From positions 1 to 46,638 of the forward strand of contig NZ_ANNU01000018.1 of assembly GCF_000346615.1 (NCBI RefSeq): a stretch of 46,638 nt of DNA, in the 5' to 3' direction. Below the pieces are notes generated by a model that was not told the origin of the DNA, made no database searches, and worked only from the letters and a program-made list of their open reading frames with translations. The position numbers and the translations under genes are program-made. Positions 1 to 8,056 of the stretch are shown here, in pieces (positions within the stretch are counted from its first letter, which is position 1; each line of letters starts with the position of its first letter). Origin of the DNA: Nafulsella turpanensis ZLM-10. Lineage in GTDB: Bacteria > Bacteroidota > Bacteroidia > Cytophagales > Cyclobacteriaceae.

Positions 1-2
1 CC

Positions 3-1202
3 CGCGACCGCCACTATGGATATGCCGAGTGGGTGGGCAAGCATTTTACCGTTATCGATACAGGAGGGTATGTTGAAGGCTCAGATGACATTTTTGAAGA
101 AGCCATTCGCACACAGGTAAAACTTGCCGTGGAAGAAGCCTCCGTTATTTTGTTTATGGTCGATGTCCGGGAAGGGCTCACCGGCCTGGATCAGGATTTT
201 GCCAGGGTGGTTCGCCAGTCGAAGAAGCCGGTTTATGTGGTGGCCAATAAAGCCGACACCCATCAGGCTGCCTTTTCTGCAGGAGAATTCTATGGACTGG
301 GCTTAGGAGAAGTGCACCCGATTTCCTCCGCAAGCGGCTCCGGCACCGGCGACCTGCTCGATAAGGTGGTATCGCACTTTGAGGATGAAGGTATAGAAGA
401 TCCTGATGCCGAAATTCCACGGATAGCTATTTTGGGCCGCCCGAATGTTGGTAAGTCAAGCTTCCTTAATATGCTGTTAGGTAATGAGCGCAGCATTGTT
501 ACAGATATTGCCGGCACTACCCGCGACGCCATCAACACCCATTATAAAATGTTCGGGAAGGATTTTATCCTGACGGATACGGCTGGCTTGCGTAAAAAGA
601 GCCGCAGCAAGGATGATATAGAATTCTTTTCCGTTCTCCGCTCTATTCAGGCACTGCAGGATTCTGACGTTTGCATTGTCATGATCGATGCGGAACGGGG
701 CTTCGAAGCCCAGGATATGAGTATTATTTCACTGGCTCACCGCTATAATAAGGGTATAGTATTGCTGGTAAATAAATGGGATTTAGTAACTGATAAGGAC
801 AGCATGACCGCCAAACATTTTGAGGACACTATCAAAGAAAGACTGGGGCCGCTGGACTACATTCCAATTATGTTTATCTCTGTCCTAAAAAAGCAGCGAA
901 TTTTCCAGGCAATAGAAAAGGCAGTAGAGGTAAATGAGAACAAGCAGAAGAAAATCTCCACCTCCACCATTAATGATGTGATGCTGAAGGAAATTGAAAA
1001 TTACCCTCCTCCATCCATCAAGGGCAAATACATTAAAATCAAGTACATTACCCAGTTACCCGGCCGTGTACCCACTTTTGCCTTTTTCTGTAATCTGCCG
1101 CAGTACATTAAGCCTCCTTATGAGCGCTACCTGGAAAATAAATTACGCTCACACTTCGATTTCACAGGAGTTCCCATTAGGCTTTACTTCAGGAAAAAAT
1201 AA
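3..1202 (+). CDS. der: GTPase Der (EngA), 5'-truncated by window edge
   Basis: This is the ribosome-assembly GTPase Der, which has two tandem GTPase domains and a KH-like C-terminal domain and acts in 50S subunit maturation. The reading frame is open from base 3, so the true start lies upstream and the first P-loop is missing. A GTG at 33 falls inside the first G domain and is not a real start. Visible motifs are DTGG (G3) and NKAD (G4) of domain 1, then GRPNVGKS, DTAG and NKWD of domain 2, followed by a basic KH-like tail ending in YFRKK. About 400 residues remain out of the usual 430-440. It is followed by 183 bases of AT-rich spacer before the next gene. The family assignment is secure. 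Confidence 0.95.
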   Translation, partial: RDRHYGYAEWVGKHFTVIDTGGYVEGSDDIFEEAIRTQVKLAVEEASVILFMVDVREGLTGLDQDFARVVRQSKKPVYVVANKADTHQAAFSAGEFYGLGLGEVHPISSASGSGTGDLLDKVVSHFEDEGIEDPDAEIPRIAILGRPNVGKSSFLNMLLGNERSIVTDIAGTTRDAINTHYKMFGKDFILTDTAGLRKKSRSKDDIEFFSVLRSIQALQDSDVCIVMIDAERGFEAQDMSIISLAHRYNKGIVLLVNKWDLVTDKDSMTAKHFEDTIKERLGPLDYIPIMFISVLKKQRIFQAIEKAVEVNENKQKKISTSTINDVMLKEIENYPPPSIKGKYIKIKYITQLPGRVPTFAFFCNLPQYIKPPYERYLENKLRSHFDFTGVPIRLYFRKK

Positions 1203-1385
1203 TGGTCTAAAAGTGGTAATTTCGAAATAATATATATATTTGAGTCTTAAACCAAAACCTAACTTTAAAAATTACGTCTTTATTCCCTGTTTGTAAACCG
1301 AGTAAAACTGGCGTTAACAGACACAATTGAGAACTAATTGATAAAGATTATTATTTCTAAAACCACAACTAAACAAAACCAGACC

Positions 1386-1607
1386 ATGAAAAAATTACTT
1401 TTTACCATGTTTGCTGCTGGTCTCTTTTTCGCATCATGCGATTCAAGCGAGACGTCAGAAACTGAAACTGAAACTGAAGTATTAACTGATACTGCTGTAG
1501 TTGTCAAAGAAAGAGAAGTAACTATTGAAAAAGAAACTGAGATAGATGTAGATACTTCAGATGCCGAGGTAGTGGATGAAATCGAAAACGAAGAAGTAAT
1601 TGAGTAG
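1386..1607 (+). CDS. Small acidic Thr/Glu-rich lipoprotein
   Basis: This encodes a 73-residue protein of unknown function. The ATG at 1386 gives a classic lipoprotein signal: two lysines, a hydrophobic stretch and a lipobox ending FFASC near residue 18. The frame stays open upstream to 1338, but that adds a polar stretch before the signal peptide, so 1386 is preferred. After the lipidated Cys the mature part is almost entirely Ser, Thr, Glu, Asp and Val, with a short Thr-Glu dipeptide run, and carries strong negative charge. No domain is recognisable. It is monocistronic and followed by a very strong hairpin. It is probably an outer-membrane or periplasmic lipoprotein; function is not inferred. 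Confidence 0.75.
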   Translation: MKKLLFTMFAAGLFFASCDSSETSETETETEVLTDTAVVVKEREVTIEKETEIDVDTSDAEVVDEIENEEVIE

Positions 1608-1638
1608 TCTTTCCACTACTTTGCTACTACTTTAATAG

Positions 1639-1688
1639 GTACAAAAAAGAAGAGCTTTGCCGACTGGCAAAGCTCTTCTTTTTTGTAC
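1639..1688. terminator. Perfect 23-bp stem terminator hairpin
   Basis: Two perfectly complementary 23-nt arms (1639-1661 and 1666-1688) enclose the 4-nt loop GACT. The lower stem is A-rich on the left and T-rich on the right, so each strand ends in a U-run and it could terminate transcription both ways. It lies 31 nt after the lipoprotein stop codon. Confidence 0.85.
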
Positions 1689-1820
1689 AGAATTCTCTAA
1701 ATAATTATTTTCCAAGCCCTCACAGACAATAATTTGTTATTATTTTTGCTAAATAAAAGCTGCCATAACAGGCATAATTTTTAAAATTTTATCCTGTGCA
1801 GAATTAGAAGAAAGACGTTT

Positions 1821-2435
1821 GTGAAGAAAGATCAATTTTATAAAGTGAGCGCCGCCCATTTTCCAGGAGCCGCTATCGATTACTGCTGCGACTTGTGGCT
1901 GCTTTATCAGTTTAACTTTAAAATTAGCAGGGACCGCCAAACCAAACTGGGAGACTTCCGGTACGATAAAATTAAAAAGACCTATCAGGTAACGGTAAAC
2001 AAAGGACTTAATCCTTATGCTTTTCTGGTTACCTATATTCATGAGGTGGCACATGTCGACAACTACCGGCAGCATGGACAAAAAGTAAAACCACATGGGC
2101 CGGAGTGGCAGCAAAGCTTCCGAAAGCTCGCTTATCCACTCCTCAATACAGACGTTTTTCCTGCTGATGTATTAAAAGCTTTCAAGGATTATCTTCAAAA
2201 GCCTGCTGCCAGCTCCAGCGGCTACCTGCCCTTATCCCTGGCGCTCCGCAGGTATGATACAGGAATTGAAGAAAGCCTGCTGCTTGCCCATCTTGACCAG
2301 GGCAGCAAATTTATTTTCAAGGATCGTACCTTTGTAAAAGAAGGAAAGAAAAGAACCCGGGCAATTTGCACCGACCTGGGCAATGGCCGAAAGTACCTGA
2401 TCCCGGAAGGAGCACAGGTAAAAAAAGTGGCTTGA
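1821..2435 (+). CDS. SprT-like zinc metalloprotease-fold protein
   Basis: This encodes a SprT-like domain protein of 204 residues. The family has a zincin fold related to the DNA-protein crosslink protease SPRTN; bacterial members are mostly uncharacterised. The HEVAH motif (H74, E75, H78) supplies the catalytic Glu and two zinc ligands. A downstream H92 in the sequence HGPEW is the expected third ligand. The C-terminal half (about 125-204) is basic and has no clear motif. The only plausible start is a GTG at 1821, followed at once by two lysines; no in-frame ATG precedes the conserved region. It stands alone between a terminator and the bshC promoter. Confidence 0.85.
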   Translation: MKKDQFYKVSAAHFPGAAIDYCCDLWLLYQFNFKISRDRQTKLGDFRYDKIKKTYQVTVNKGLNPYAFLVTYIHEVAHVDNYRQHGQKVKPHGPEWQQSFRKLAYPLLNTDVFPADVLKAFKDYLQKPAASSSGYLPLSLALRRYDTGIEESLLLAHLDQGSKFIFKDRTFVKEGKKRTRAICTDLGNGRKYLIPEGAQVKKVA

Positions 2436-2571
2436 AAAATAAAGTTTAAACTTCAATTAAGCTCCTCAGTCCTGGAAAGTTACCATGGCTGGTTTCTGTT
2501 TTTCACCCTATCTCCATAAACATTTCCGGAAGAAAACAGTCCTGATTTCATGCGGTGCCCTGGAATGCCCT

Positions 2572-2579
2572 TATATTTG
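2572..2579 (+). promoter_or_regulatory. Putative Bacteroidota -7 promoter element for bshC
   Basis: TATATTTG matches the Bacteroidota -7 consensus TAnnTTTG and lies 24 nt before the bshC ATG. A partial -33 element (TTTC at 2546-2549) lies 22 nt upstream, a little far. No start-site data are available. Confidence 0.45.
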
Positions 2580-2603
2580 TGCTGAATTATCGACCTTACT
2601 TTT

Positions 2604-4166
2604 ATGAGATCAGAAAAGATAGAACTGGATCAGCTTCAACAATTCTCTCCCCTTTTTTTAGACTACCTCAAGGGAAAACCTGAATTAAAAAGCTTCTACC
2701 ACCTTCCCCCCTCTCCTGCCAGCTTCCAGCCACAAATTCAACAGAAGCAATTCTCTTCTCAGTATCGGGCTAATTTACAGGAGGTATTAATCGAACAGTA
2801 CAGCGGCCTCCCCACAGCAGATGCCGTACAGGAAAATATTCGCTTGCTCGGCCTCGACAATACTTTTACCGTTACTACCGGACACCAGCTCAACATCTTT
2901 ACCGGCCCACTCTACTTTATCTACAAAATTATTACCACCATTAATACCTGCCGCGAGCTGAGCCAGAAGTACCCCGACTACCATTTTGTACCGGTTTACT
3001 GGATGGCTTCAGAAGATCACGATTTTGAGGAAATTAATAATTTCAGGCTTTTCGGCAAGGAGTATCGCTGGGAGAGCAGCCAAAAAGGACCTGTTGGTGC
3101 TTTTTCCCCAAATGGGTTAAGTAGCCTGTTAAAAGAACTTCCGGAGTCTCTCCCCGTCTTTGAGAAAGCCTATACCGAGAACAAAACGCTGTCTGCTGCT
3201 ACCCGCCAGTATGTACATGAGCTGTTTGCCAAAGAAGGGCTGCTCGTACTCGATGCCAGCCACCCGAAACTAAAGGCTTCTTTCACTGATATCATTAAAG
3301 CAGATTTACTCGAAAACCAGGCCAACCGCTTAGTAGAAGAGCAGTCAGCCAGGCTTAAGGAAATGGGTTATAAAGACCAGGTTTTCCCGCGCGAGATCAA
3401 CTTCTTTTATATGAAGCCAGGCCTTCGGGAGCGCATTGTCAGGGAAGGGAATGAATTTAAGGTGTTGAATACGGAGCTCACCTTTTCCGAAGAAGAGCTG
3501 CTGCAGGAAGTGGAGCAGCACCCGGAGCGCTTTAGTCCCAATGTAATTCTACGTCCCCTCTACCAGGAATGGATTCTGCCTAACCTGGCTTATGTGGGTG
3601 GTCCGGCAGAAGTTGCTTACTGGCTGCAGTTAAAAAGGGTGTTTGACCATTTTGGTGTTCCCTTTCCCCTCCTGCTCCCCCGCAATTTTGCCCTGCTCAT
3701 TAACAAGGCCAGCCAGCATAAACTCGAAAAAACAGGTCTCGAAGCCGTAGAACTTTTTAAAGATTCGCACGAGCTCAAGCAGCAGCTGGTTTTGGCCAAT
3801 GTCGAGCAGGAAATAAGCCTGCAGGAAGAACAAAAGGAGCTCGAAGCGCTCTTTGCCCGTATTCAGGAAAAAGCAGCTGCTGTAGATAAGAGCCTTGAAG
3901 GATTTGTAGGAGCCGAAGCCGCCAAGAGCCAGAAGAGCCTCGAGAATATAGAAAAGCGAATTAAAAAAGCCGAAGAACGTAAACACGAAACCACACTGAG
4001 CCAGGTCGACAGTCTGAAGGAAAAACTCTTCCCTGACAACAGTTTGCAGGAAAGGAAAGACAGCTTCCTGAACTTCTATATCAATAACACTGGTTTCCTG
4101 CAAGAGTTAAGCCAGGAGCTTCACCCCTTCGATTTCCGCTTTAACATCCTTTCTTCCGATGAATAA
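2604..4166 (+). CDS. bshC: Bacillithiol biosynthesis cysteine-adding enzyme BshC
   Basis: BshC performs the last step of bacillithiol synthesis, adding cysteine to glucosaminyl-malate. The 520-residue length is close to the family norm of about 530. Recognisable conserved blocks are TTGHQLNIFTGPLY (residues 91-104), the VYWMASEDHDF block near 131-141, and a long helical, Glu/Lys-rich segment around 385-470 that forms the family coiled coil. The ATG at 2604 sits just behind a promoter-like element. Its last 8 nt overlap the start of the folate gene downstream, so the two are surely cotranscribed. A bacilliredoxin gene (ytxJ) lies about 7.5 kb away, in keeping with bacillithiol as the cell's thiol buffer. 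Confidence 0.93.
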   Translation: MRSEKIELDQLQQFSPLFLDYLKGKPELKSFYHLPPSPASFQPQIQQKQFSSQYRANLQEVLIEQYSGLPTADAVQENIRLLGLDNTFTVTTGHQLNIFTGPLYFIYKIITTINTCRELSQKYPDYHFVPVYWMASEDHDFEEINNFRLFGKEYRWESSQKGPVGAFSPNGLSSLLKELPESLPVFEKAYTENKTLSAATRQYVHELFAKEGLLVLDASHPKLKASFTDIIKADLLENQANRLVEEQSARLKEMGYKDQVFPREINFFYMKPGLRERIVREGNEFKVLNTELTFSEEELLQEVEQHPERFSPNVILRPLYQEWILPNLAYVGGPAEVAYWLQLKRVFDHFGVPFPLLLPRNFALLINKASQHKLEKTGLEAVELFKDSHELKQQLVLANVEQEISLQEEQKELEALFARIQEKAAAVDKSLEGFVGAEAAKSQKSLENIEKRIKKAEERKHETTLSQVDSLKEKLFPDNSLQERKDSFLNFYINNTGFLQELSQELHPFDFRFNILSSDE

Positions 4167-4734
4167 AGAGGCGTTACGGAAGCAATACCTGCAACTGCGC
4201 CAGGCCCTGTCGGAAGAGGAGGTTGATAAACGGAGCCAGCAGATTTGCGACCAGCTCTTCGGTAGTGGAAAACTGAAAGAAGTAAAATATCTTCATTGCT
4301 TCCTCCCCATCCGGCATAAAAAGGAGGTCAATACCTGGATTATCGTAGACCGCATACGGCAGGAACAGCCACAAAGCAAAGTCATCGTATCCACCACTAA
4401 CTGGACGGCAAAACGAATGGACCACTTTTTCCTGGAGGAGAGTGGTCTGATAGAGGAAAGCAAGCTGGGGATACCGGAGCCGGTTGATGCACCTGTATGC
4501 CCGGCTCAAAAGATTGAGCTCGTGCTCCTCCCTCTTTTAGCTTTCGACCAGAAAGGCCAGCGGGTTGGCTATGGGGCAGGCTTTTACGACCGATTTCTGT
4601 CAGAATGTATGCCCGGCACGCAAAAGGTGGGCCTTTCCCTTTTTGGTCCCACTTCAGAGCCTGTTACCGATGTGCACGAACTGGACATACCGCTCGACAG
4701 CTGCGTTACCCCTGAGAAGGTTTACAATTTTTAG
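4159..4734 (+). CDS. 5-formyltetrahydrofolate cyclo-ligase
   Basis: This enzyme (MTHFS, YgfA/FAU1 family) uses ATP to convert 5-formyl-THF to 5,10-methenyl-THF, recovering folate from an inactive storage form. The 191 residues match the family length. Diagnostic parts are the basic N-terminal segment with RKQYLQLR, GIPEP near 104-108, and the nucleotide/substrate loop RVGYGAGFYDRFL at 135-147. The ATG lies inside the end of bshC (8-nt overlap), which indicates translational coupling. The TAG stop is followed within 5 nt by a heptanucleotide tandem repeat. Confidence 0.93.
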   Translation: MNKEALRKQYLQLRQALSEEEVDKRSQQICDQLFGSGKLKEVKYLHCFLPIRHKKEVNTWIIVDRIRQEQPQSKVIVSTTNWTAKRMDHFFLEESGLIEESKLGIPEPVDAPVCPAQKIELVLLPLLAFDQKGQRVGYGAGFYDRFLSECMPGTQKVGLSLFGPTSEPVTDVHELDIPLDSCVTPEKVYNF

Positions 4735-4738
4735 TTTT

Positions 4739-4778
4739 GGTTGTTGGTTGTTGGTTGTTGGTTGTTGGTTGTTGGTTG
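4739..4778. repeat. Heptanucleotide tandem repeat (GGTTGTT)n
   Basis: Five exact copies of GGTTGTT plus five bases of a sixth run from 4739 to 4778. They start 5 nt after the stop codon of the folate gene. The repeat contains no dyad, so it is not a hairpin terminator. Confidence 0.9.
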
Positions 4779-4818
4779 ATAAAGGAATTTTTTCCTGACT
4801 CCCTTTTGTTCTGCTACC

Positions 4819-5406
4819 ATGCCTTCTTCCGTAGAAACCCTTCAAAAAGAGCTTGCCGCCTGCCGCTTATGCCAGCACAGCTTTAGCCATGAACCCCGGC
4901 CAATGATTTGGGGCCATGCTTCCGCGCCTGTTATGCTAATCGGACAGGCCCCTTCGCGCAGGGTCCATGAAACCGGAAAACCTTTTAATGATATGAGTGG
5001 CCGGCGACTCCGGAACTGGCTTGCCTTAAATGAGGAGCAGTTCTGGAATAAGGATTTCCTTTATATCTCAGCCATGGGACATTGCTTTCCTGGCAAAGCC
5101 CTTAAGGGCGGGGGCGATAATAAGCCGCCAAAAGTCTGCAGCGAAACCTGGATGCCACGGCTGTTGGAGAGTTTTCAGCCACAGCTGTACCTGCTGGTTG
5201 GCAGCTATGCCGCTCAGTACTTCTTTCCGAAGAAAAAACTGTCGGAGCTGGTATTTGAGGAACTGAGCATCCGCCACAAACCTGCCTTTGTGCTACCACA
5301 CCCTTCGCCCCTCAACCAGAAGTGGTTCAAAGATTACCCTGAATTTGAACAGGCGCGGATATACGACATCAGGGCTGTCTTGCAGCAGTGGCAGCCATTG
5401 CAATAG
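4819..5406 (+). CDS. Uracil-DNA glycosylase superfamily protein (Fe-S type)
   Basis: This 195-residue protein resembles the family 4-like uracil-DNA glycosylases, which excise uracil from DNA and carry a structural 4Fe-4S cluster. Four cysteines are placed as expected: C15 and C18 in CRLC, C89 in HCFPG, and C107. Motif 1 reads GQAPSRRVHETGKPFND (42-58), which ends like the family's GxPF motif but differs where family 4 usually has GEAPG. The C-terminal motif HPSPLN carries the catalytic-loop His. The ATG at 4819 precedes a normal N-terminal helix. It is the last gene of the + block and converges on mnmD. Superfamily membership is firm; exact family and substrate are uncertain. Confidence 0.82.
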   Translation: MPSSVETLQKELAACRLCQHSFSHEPRPMIWGHASAPVMLIGQAPSRRVHETGKPFNDMSGRRLRNWLALNEEQFWNKDFLYISAMGHCFPGKALKGGGDNKPPKVCSETWMPRLLESFQPQLYLLVGSYAAQYFFPKKKLSELVFEELSIRHKPAFVLPHPSPLNQKWFKDYPEFEQARIYDIRAVLQQWQPLQ

Positions 5407-5468
5407 CTGCCTCAATAAAGGTTACCGCGCAGTAAAGTCTAATTGCCGGCGGCTCCGGGCAAATCCTT

Positions 5469-6158
5469 TTAGGCTTCTCCGCTTTTACCGGCCCTCACCA
5501 TCTCCTTTTTACCGGGTGCGCCTGGAAGAGTTTCCACCTCCAGTCCAAGGGCCTTTAAATCGCGCTTGAGCTGGCCTTTCGCACAATAAGTAGTAAATAT
5601 AGCACCCGGTGCCATCAGCCGGCTTATTTTCTCCAGTTGTTCTTTTTCCCACAGTTCAGCCTGTTTGCTGGGGGCAAAAGCATCGAAAAAGATAAGGTCA
5701 TAGGTAGCTGTTGCGCTGAAGTCCTCCAGCTTGTATCGCTCTTTCCGGAGCGTGAAATAGGGACTGATTTTTACGGCTTCTCCCCAGGGGCAGGTATGCA
5801 TCCTGAGGAAGTCATTCTCATACCTACCTTCCGCCACCATACTGCCATAATTGAGGGCCTGAACAGTTTCCGCAGCAATGGGGTAAGGCTCCAGGCTGGT
5901 AAAGTTAATAGTCAGTTTCTCCTGCTCTGCGGCCTCCAGCGACAGCAAGGCATTGAGGCCGGTGCCGAAGCCTACCTCCAGCACATGCAGTTCACGGACA
6001 TCAAGAAACTGCTCCCGCCAGTGAGCTAATCCCATTTTAATGAATACATGGCGGGATTCGCCCAGCGCGCCATGAAAGGAGTGGTAGGTCTCATTCAGCT
6101 CCGGCAGGAAAAGCGAACTGCTGCCATCTTCAGTTTCAATAACCTTTACCTCCCTCAT
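5469..6158 (-). CDS. mnmD: tRNA mnm5s2U34 methyltransferase MnmD
   Basis: This is a stand-alone MnmD, the SAM-dependent methyltransferase that finishes the mnm5s2U modification at the wobble position of several tRNAs. The 229-residue protein has the SAM-binding motif EVGFGTGLN (61-69) and the block DLIFFDAFAPSKQAELW (154-170), which is typical of MnmC/MnmD. The oxidase domain found in the fused enterobacterial MnmC is absent, as is usual in this phylum. Its ATG overlaps the ispF stop as ATGA (6155-6158), so the two genes form an operon with ispF first. Confidence 0.9.
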   Translation of the reverse strand: MREVKVIETEDGSSSLFLPELNETYHSFHGALGESRHVFIKMGLAHWREQFLDVRELHVLEVGFGTGLNALLSLEAAEQEKLTINFTSLEPYPIAAETVQALNYGSMVAEGRYENDFLRMHTCPWGEAVKISPYFTLRKERYKLEDFSATATYDLIFFDAFAPSKQAELWEKEQLEKISRLMAPGAIFTTYCAKGQLKRDLKALGLEVETLPGAPGKKEMVRAGKSGEA

Positions 6159-6697
6159 ATCCGGTTATAGGTGTGGTAATTCAGATCACCGCTGGCCTCA
6201 ACCTTATAAATTAAAGCCACACAATAGGCAGATACCCCTTCTTCGCGTCCTACAAAGCCCAAACGCTCCGTAGTGGTCGCCTTTACCGATACATCCTCTT
6301 TGCGGCAGTGCATCGTTTCGGCCAGCACCTCCTTCATCTGCTCTATGTGCGGACTCAGCTTTGGCTGCTGCAGACAAATGGTGGCGTCGATATTTCCGAC
6401 TTCGTACTGATGCTCCCGCAACAGTTCCATGACCCGCCCAAGCAGTATTTTACTGTCAATGCCCTTGTACTGAGGGTCCTTATCCGAGAAATGAAAGCCT
6501 ATATCGCGCAGGTTGGCCGCCCCAAGCAAGGCATCGCATATTACATGGATAAGCACATCGGCATCGGAATGGCCCACGGCACCATGGGTATGGGGAATTT
6601 TAATGCCGCCAAGCCAAAAGTCTTTTCCTTCTTCCAGCTGGTGTACATCATACCCCATGCCTATGCGGAAGTTTAATGTCGGTTTGTTTGGTATCAT
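6155..6697 (-). CDS. ispF: 2-C-methyl-D-erythritol 2,4-cyclodiphosphate synthase
   Basis: IspF catalyses the fifth step of the MEP isoprenoid pathway, cyclising the CDP-ME phosphate with release of CMP. The metal ligands are visible as D17 and H19 in YDVH and H51 in SDADVLIH. The TTTERLGFVGREEG signature lies around 141-154. At 180 residues it is about 20 longer than usual, from an extra N-terminal stretch and a short C-terminal tail. ATG 6697 is the only good start. The gene overlaps mnmD by 4 nt. Its upstream side carries a degenerate 7-bp tandem repeat. Confidence 0.95.
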   Translation of the reverse strand: MIPNKPTLNFRIGMGYDVHQLEEGKDFWLGGIKIPHTHGAVGHSDADVLIHVICDALLGAANLRDIGFHFSDKDPQYKGIDSKILLGRVMELLREHQYEVGNIDATICLQQPKLSPHIEQMKEVLAETMHCRKEDVSVKATTTERLGFVGREEGVSAYCVALIYKVEASGDLNYHTYNRI

Positions 6698-6702
6698 AAT
6701 TT

Positions 6703-6726
6703 AGTCCTGAGTCTTGAGTCATGAGT
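6703..6726. repeat. Degenerate heptamer repeat AGTCnTG
   Basis: Three heptamers (AGTCCTG, AGTCTTG, AGTCATG) and a partial fourth follow in phase, 5 nt upstream of the ispF start on the other strand. The period is the same as that of the repeat at 4739. Confidence 0.7.
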
Positions 6727-6786
6727 TGCTGACACCATTGATACTGTTTCTCCATCTATCACTTCTTCGATAGAGGCTTTCCAAGT

Positions 6787-6821
6787 ACCAATTACCAGCT
6801 ACTATCTACTCACTACTATTG
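6787..6821. repeat. Degenerate heptamer repeat ACYAnCT over the M16 stop
   Basis: Five units of the form ACYAnCT (for example ACCAGCT, ACTATCT, ACTCACT) run in phase across 6787-6821. The array spans the stop codon of the M16 peptidase gene and so encodes its last few residues. Confidence 0.65.
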
Positions 6822-8056
6822 TTTTTTGCTTTATAATGAAGAGTAGAGCAGTTGGTGGGCACGAGAATCTGGCGAGCCATCGCCTGTATACCCTCCGCGC
6901 TTACACCCTGGATGTATTCACCTTCTTTATTAATCAGGTCCGGCTGGCCGAGTAAGGCACCGAAAGCAAGATTCATAGCCCGGTTAAGCAGGTCCACTTC
7001 AGAAAACACCAGGCTCGATTCGGCCTGGTTCTTTACCTTCGCCAGTTCCTCTTCGCTCACACCTTTTTCCCGTACCTCAGTAATCACTGCCTCAATGGCT
7101 TCCTCTCCCTGCTGATGGGTCACACCCGGCCTTAACTTGCCACTAATAACCAGCAGCCCCGGATCTATGGAGCCGGTAACATAGGCCGACAGCTCCGAAA
7201 ACAGCTTTTCCTCCTTCACCAGCTTATCATATAAAAGACTTGATTTTCCTCTTCCAAGTACATCACTCAGCAAATCGGCTGTATAATAACGAATGTCGGT
7301 ACGGCCGGGCATGTGGTAAGCCTTGTAAATGGCATCGAGCGGCACTTCTCCTTCGGCAACCTCCAGCCTTGCCTCTGTTTGCTGTGGCTCTGCCGGTACC
7401 TGGCGAATGTATTTCTCCCCCGCCGGAATAGGCCCAAACCATTTTTCGCTCAGCTCCTTTACCTGTTCAAAGGTAACATTGCCGGCCACCACCATTACAG
7501 CATTATTCGGCAGGTAAAACTTAAAGAAGAATTTACGCACATCGTCCAGCGTTGCATCTTCGATATGCTTTATTTCTTTTCCAATGGTAGCCCAGCGGTA
7601 GGAATGCTTCCGGTAAGCCAGCGGGCGCAGTTTCAGCCACACATCGCCATAAGGCTGGTCCAGGTAGCGTTGTTTAAACTCTTCAATAACCACTTTCCGC
7701 TGTACCTCCAGCACTTTCGGGCTAAAGTTAAGGCTCATCATACGGTCAGATTCCAGCCAGAAAGCAGTTTCCAGGTTCAGTGCCGGAAGAGTGATATAAT
7801 AGTTGGTTACATCGGGCGAGGTAAAGGCATTATTTTCGCCCCCAACCCGCTGCAGCGGCTCATCGTACGATTCGATATGTTTAGAGCCCCCGAACATTAA
7901 ATGTTCGAAAAGGTGCGCAAAACCCGTCTTTTCTTCTTCTTCGTCGCGAGAGCCTACATTATACATAATATTTACTGCGGCCAGTGGCGTTGCACGATCT
8001 TCGTGTACAAAAACCTGCAAACCATTGGGCAGTGTAAAACTTTTATAATCGATCAT
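6806..8056 (-). CDS. M16 family zinc peptidase
   Basis: This is an insulinase/pitrilysin-type (M16) peptidase of 416 residues, the single-unit size of the M16B group. The inverted zinc motif HLFEH (H48, E51, H52) follows the usual N-terminal TLPNGLQVFV strand, and the third ligand should lie in the IEEFKQR region near residue 128. The frame is open to a TTG at 8110, but family alignment and the ATG favour 8056; the extra 18 residues are polar and unlike the family. There is no signal peptide. M16B enzymes often pair with an inactive partner subunit, and none is adjacent. The 3' end of the gene runs into a heptamer repeat. Confidence 0.9.
   Translation of the reverse strand: MIDYKSFTLPNGLQVFVHEDRATPLAAVNIMYNVGSRDEEEEKTGFAHLFEHLMFGGSKHIESYDEPLQRVGGENNAFTSPDVTNYYITLPALNLETAFWLESDRMMSLNFSPKVLEVQRKVVIEEFKQRYLDQPYGDVWLKLRPLAYRKHSYRWATIGKEIKHIEDATLDDVRKFFFKFYLPNNAVMVVAGNVTFEQVKELSEKWFGPIPAGEKYIRQVPAEPQQTEARLEVAEGEVPLDAIYKAYHMPGRTDIRYYTADLLSDVLGRGKSSLLYDKLVKEEKLFSELSAYVTGSIDPGLLVISGKLRPGVTHQQGEEAIEAVITEVREKGVSEEELAKVKNQAESSLVFSEVDLLNRAMNLAFGALLGQPDLINKEGEYIQGVSAEGIQAMARQILVPTNCSTLHYKAKNNSSE

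Noticed and set aside
7313-7900. 195-codon + strand frame opposite the M16 gene
   Set aside because: It is a shadow of the M16 gene; it has no family motif and the minus strand is clearly coding.
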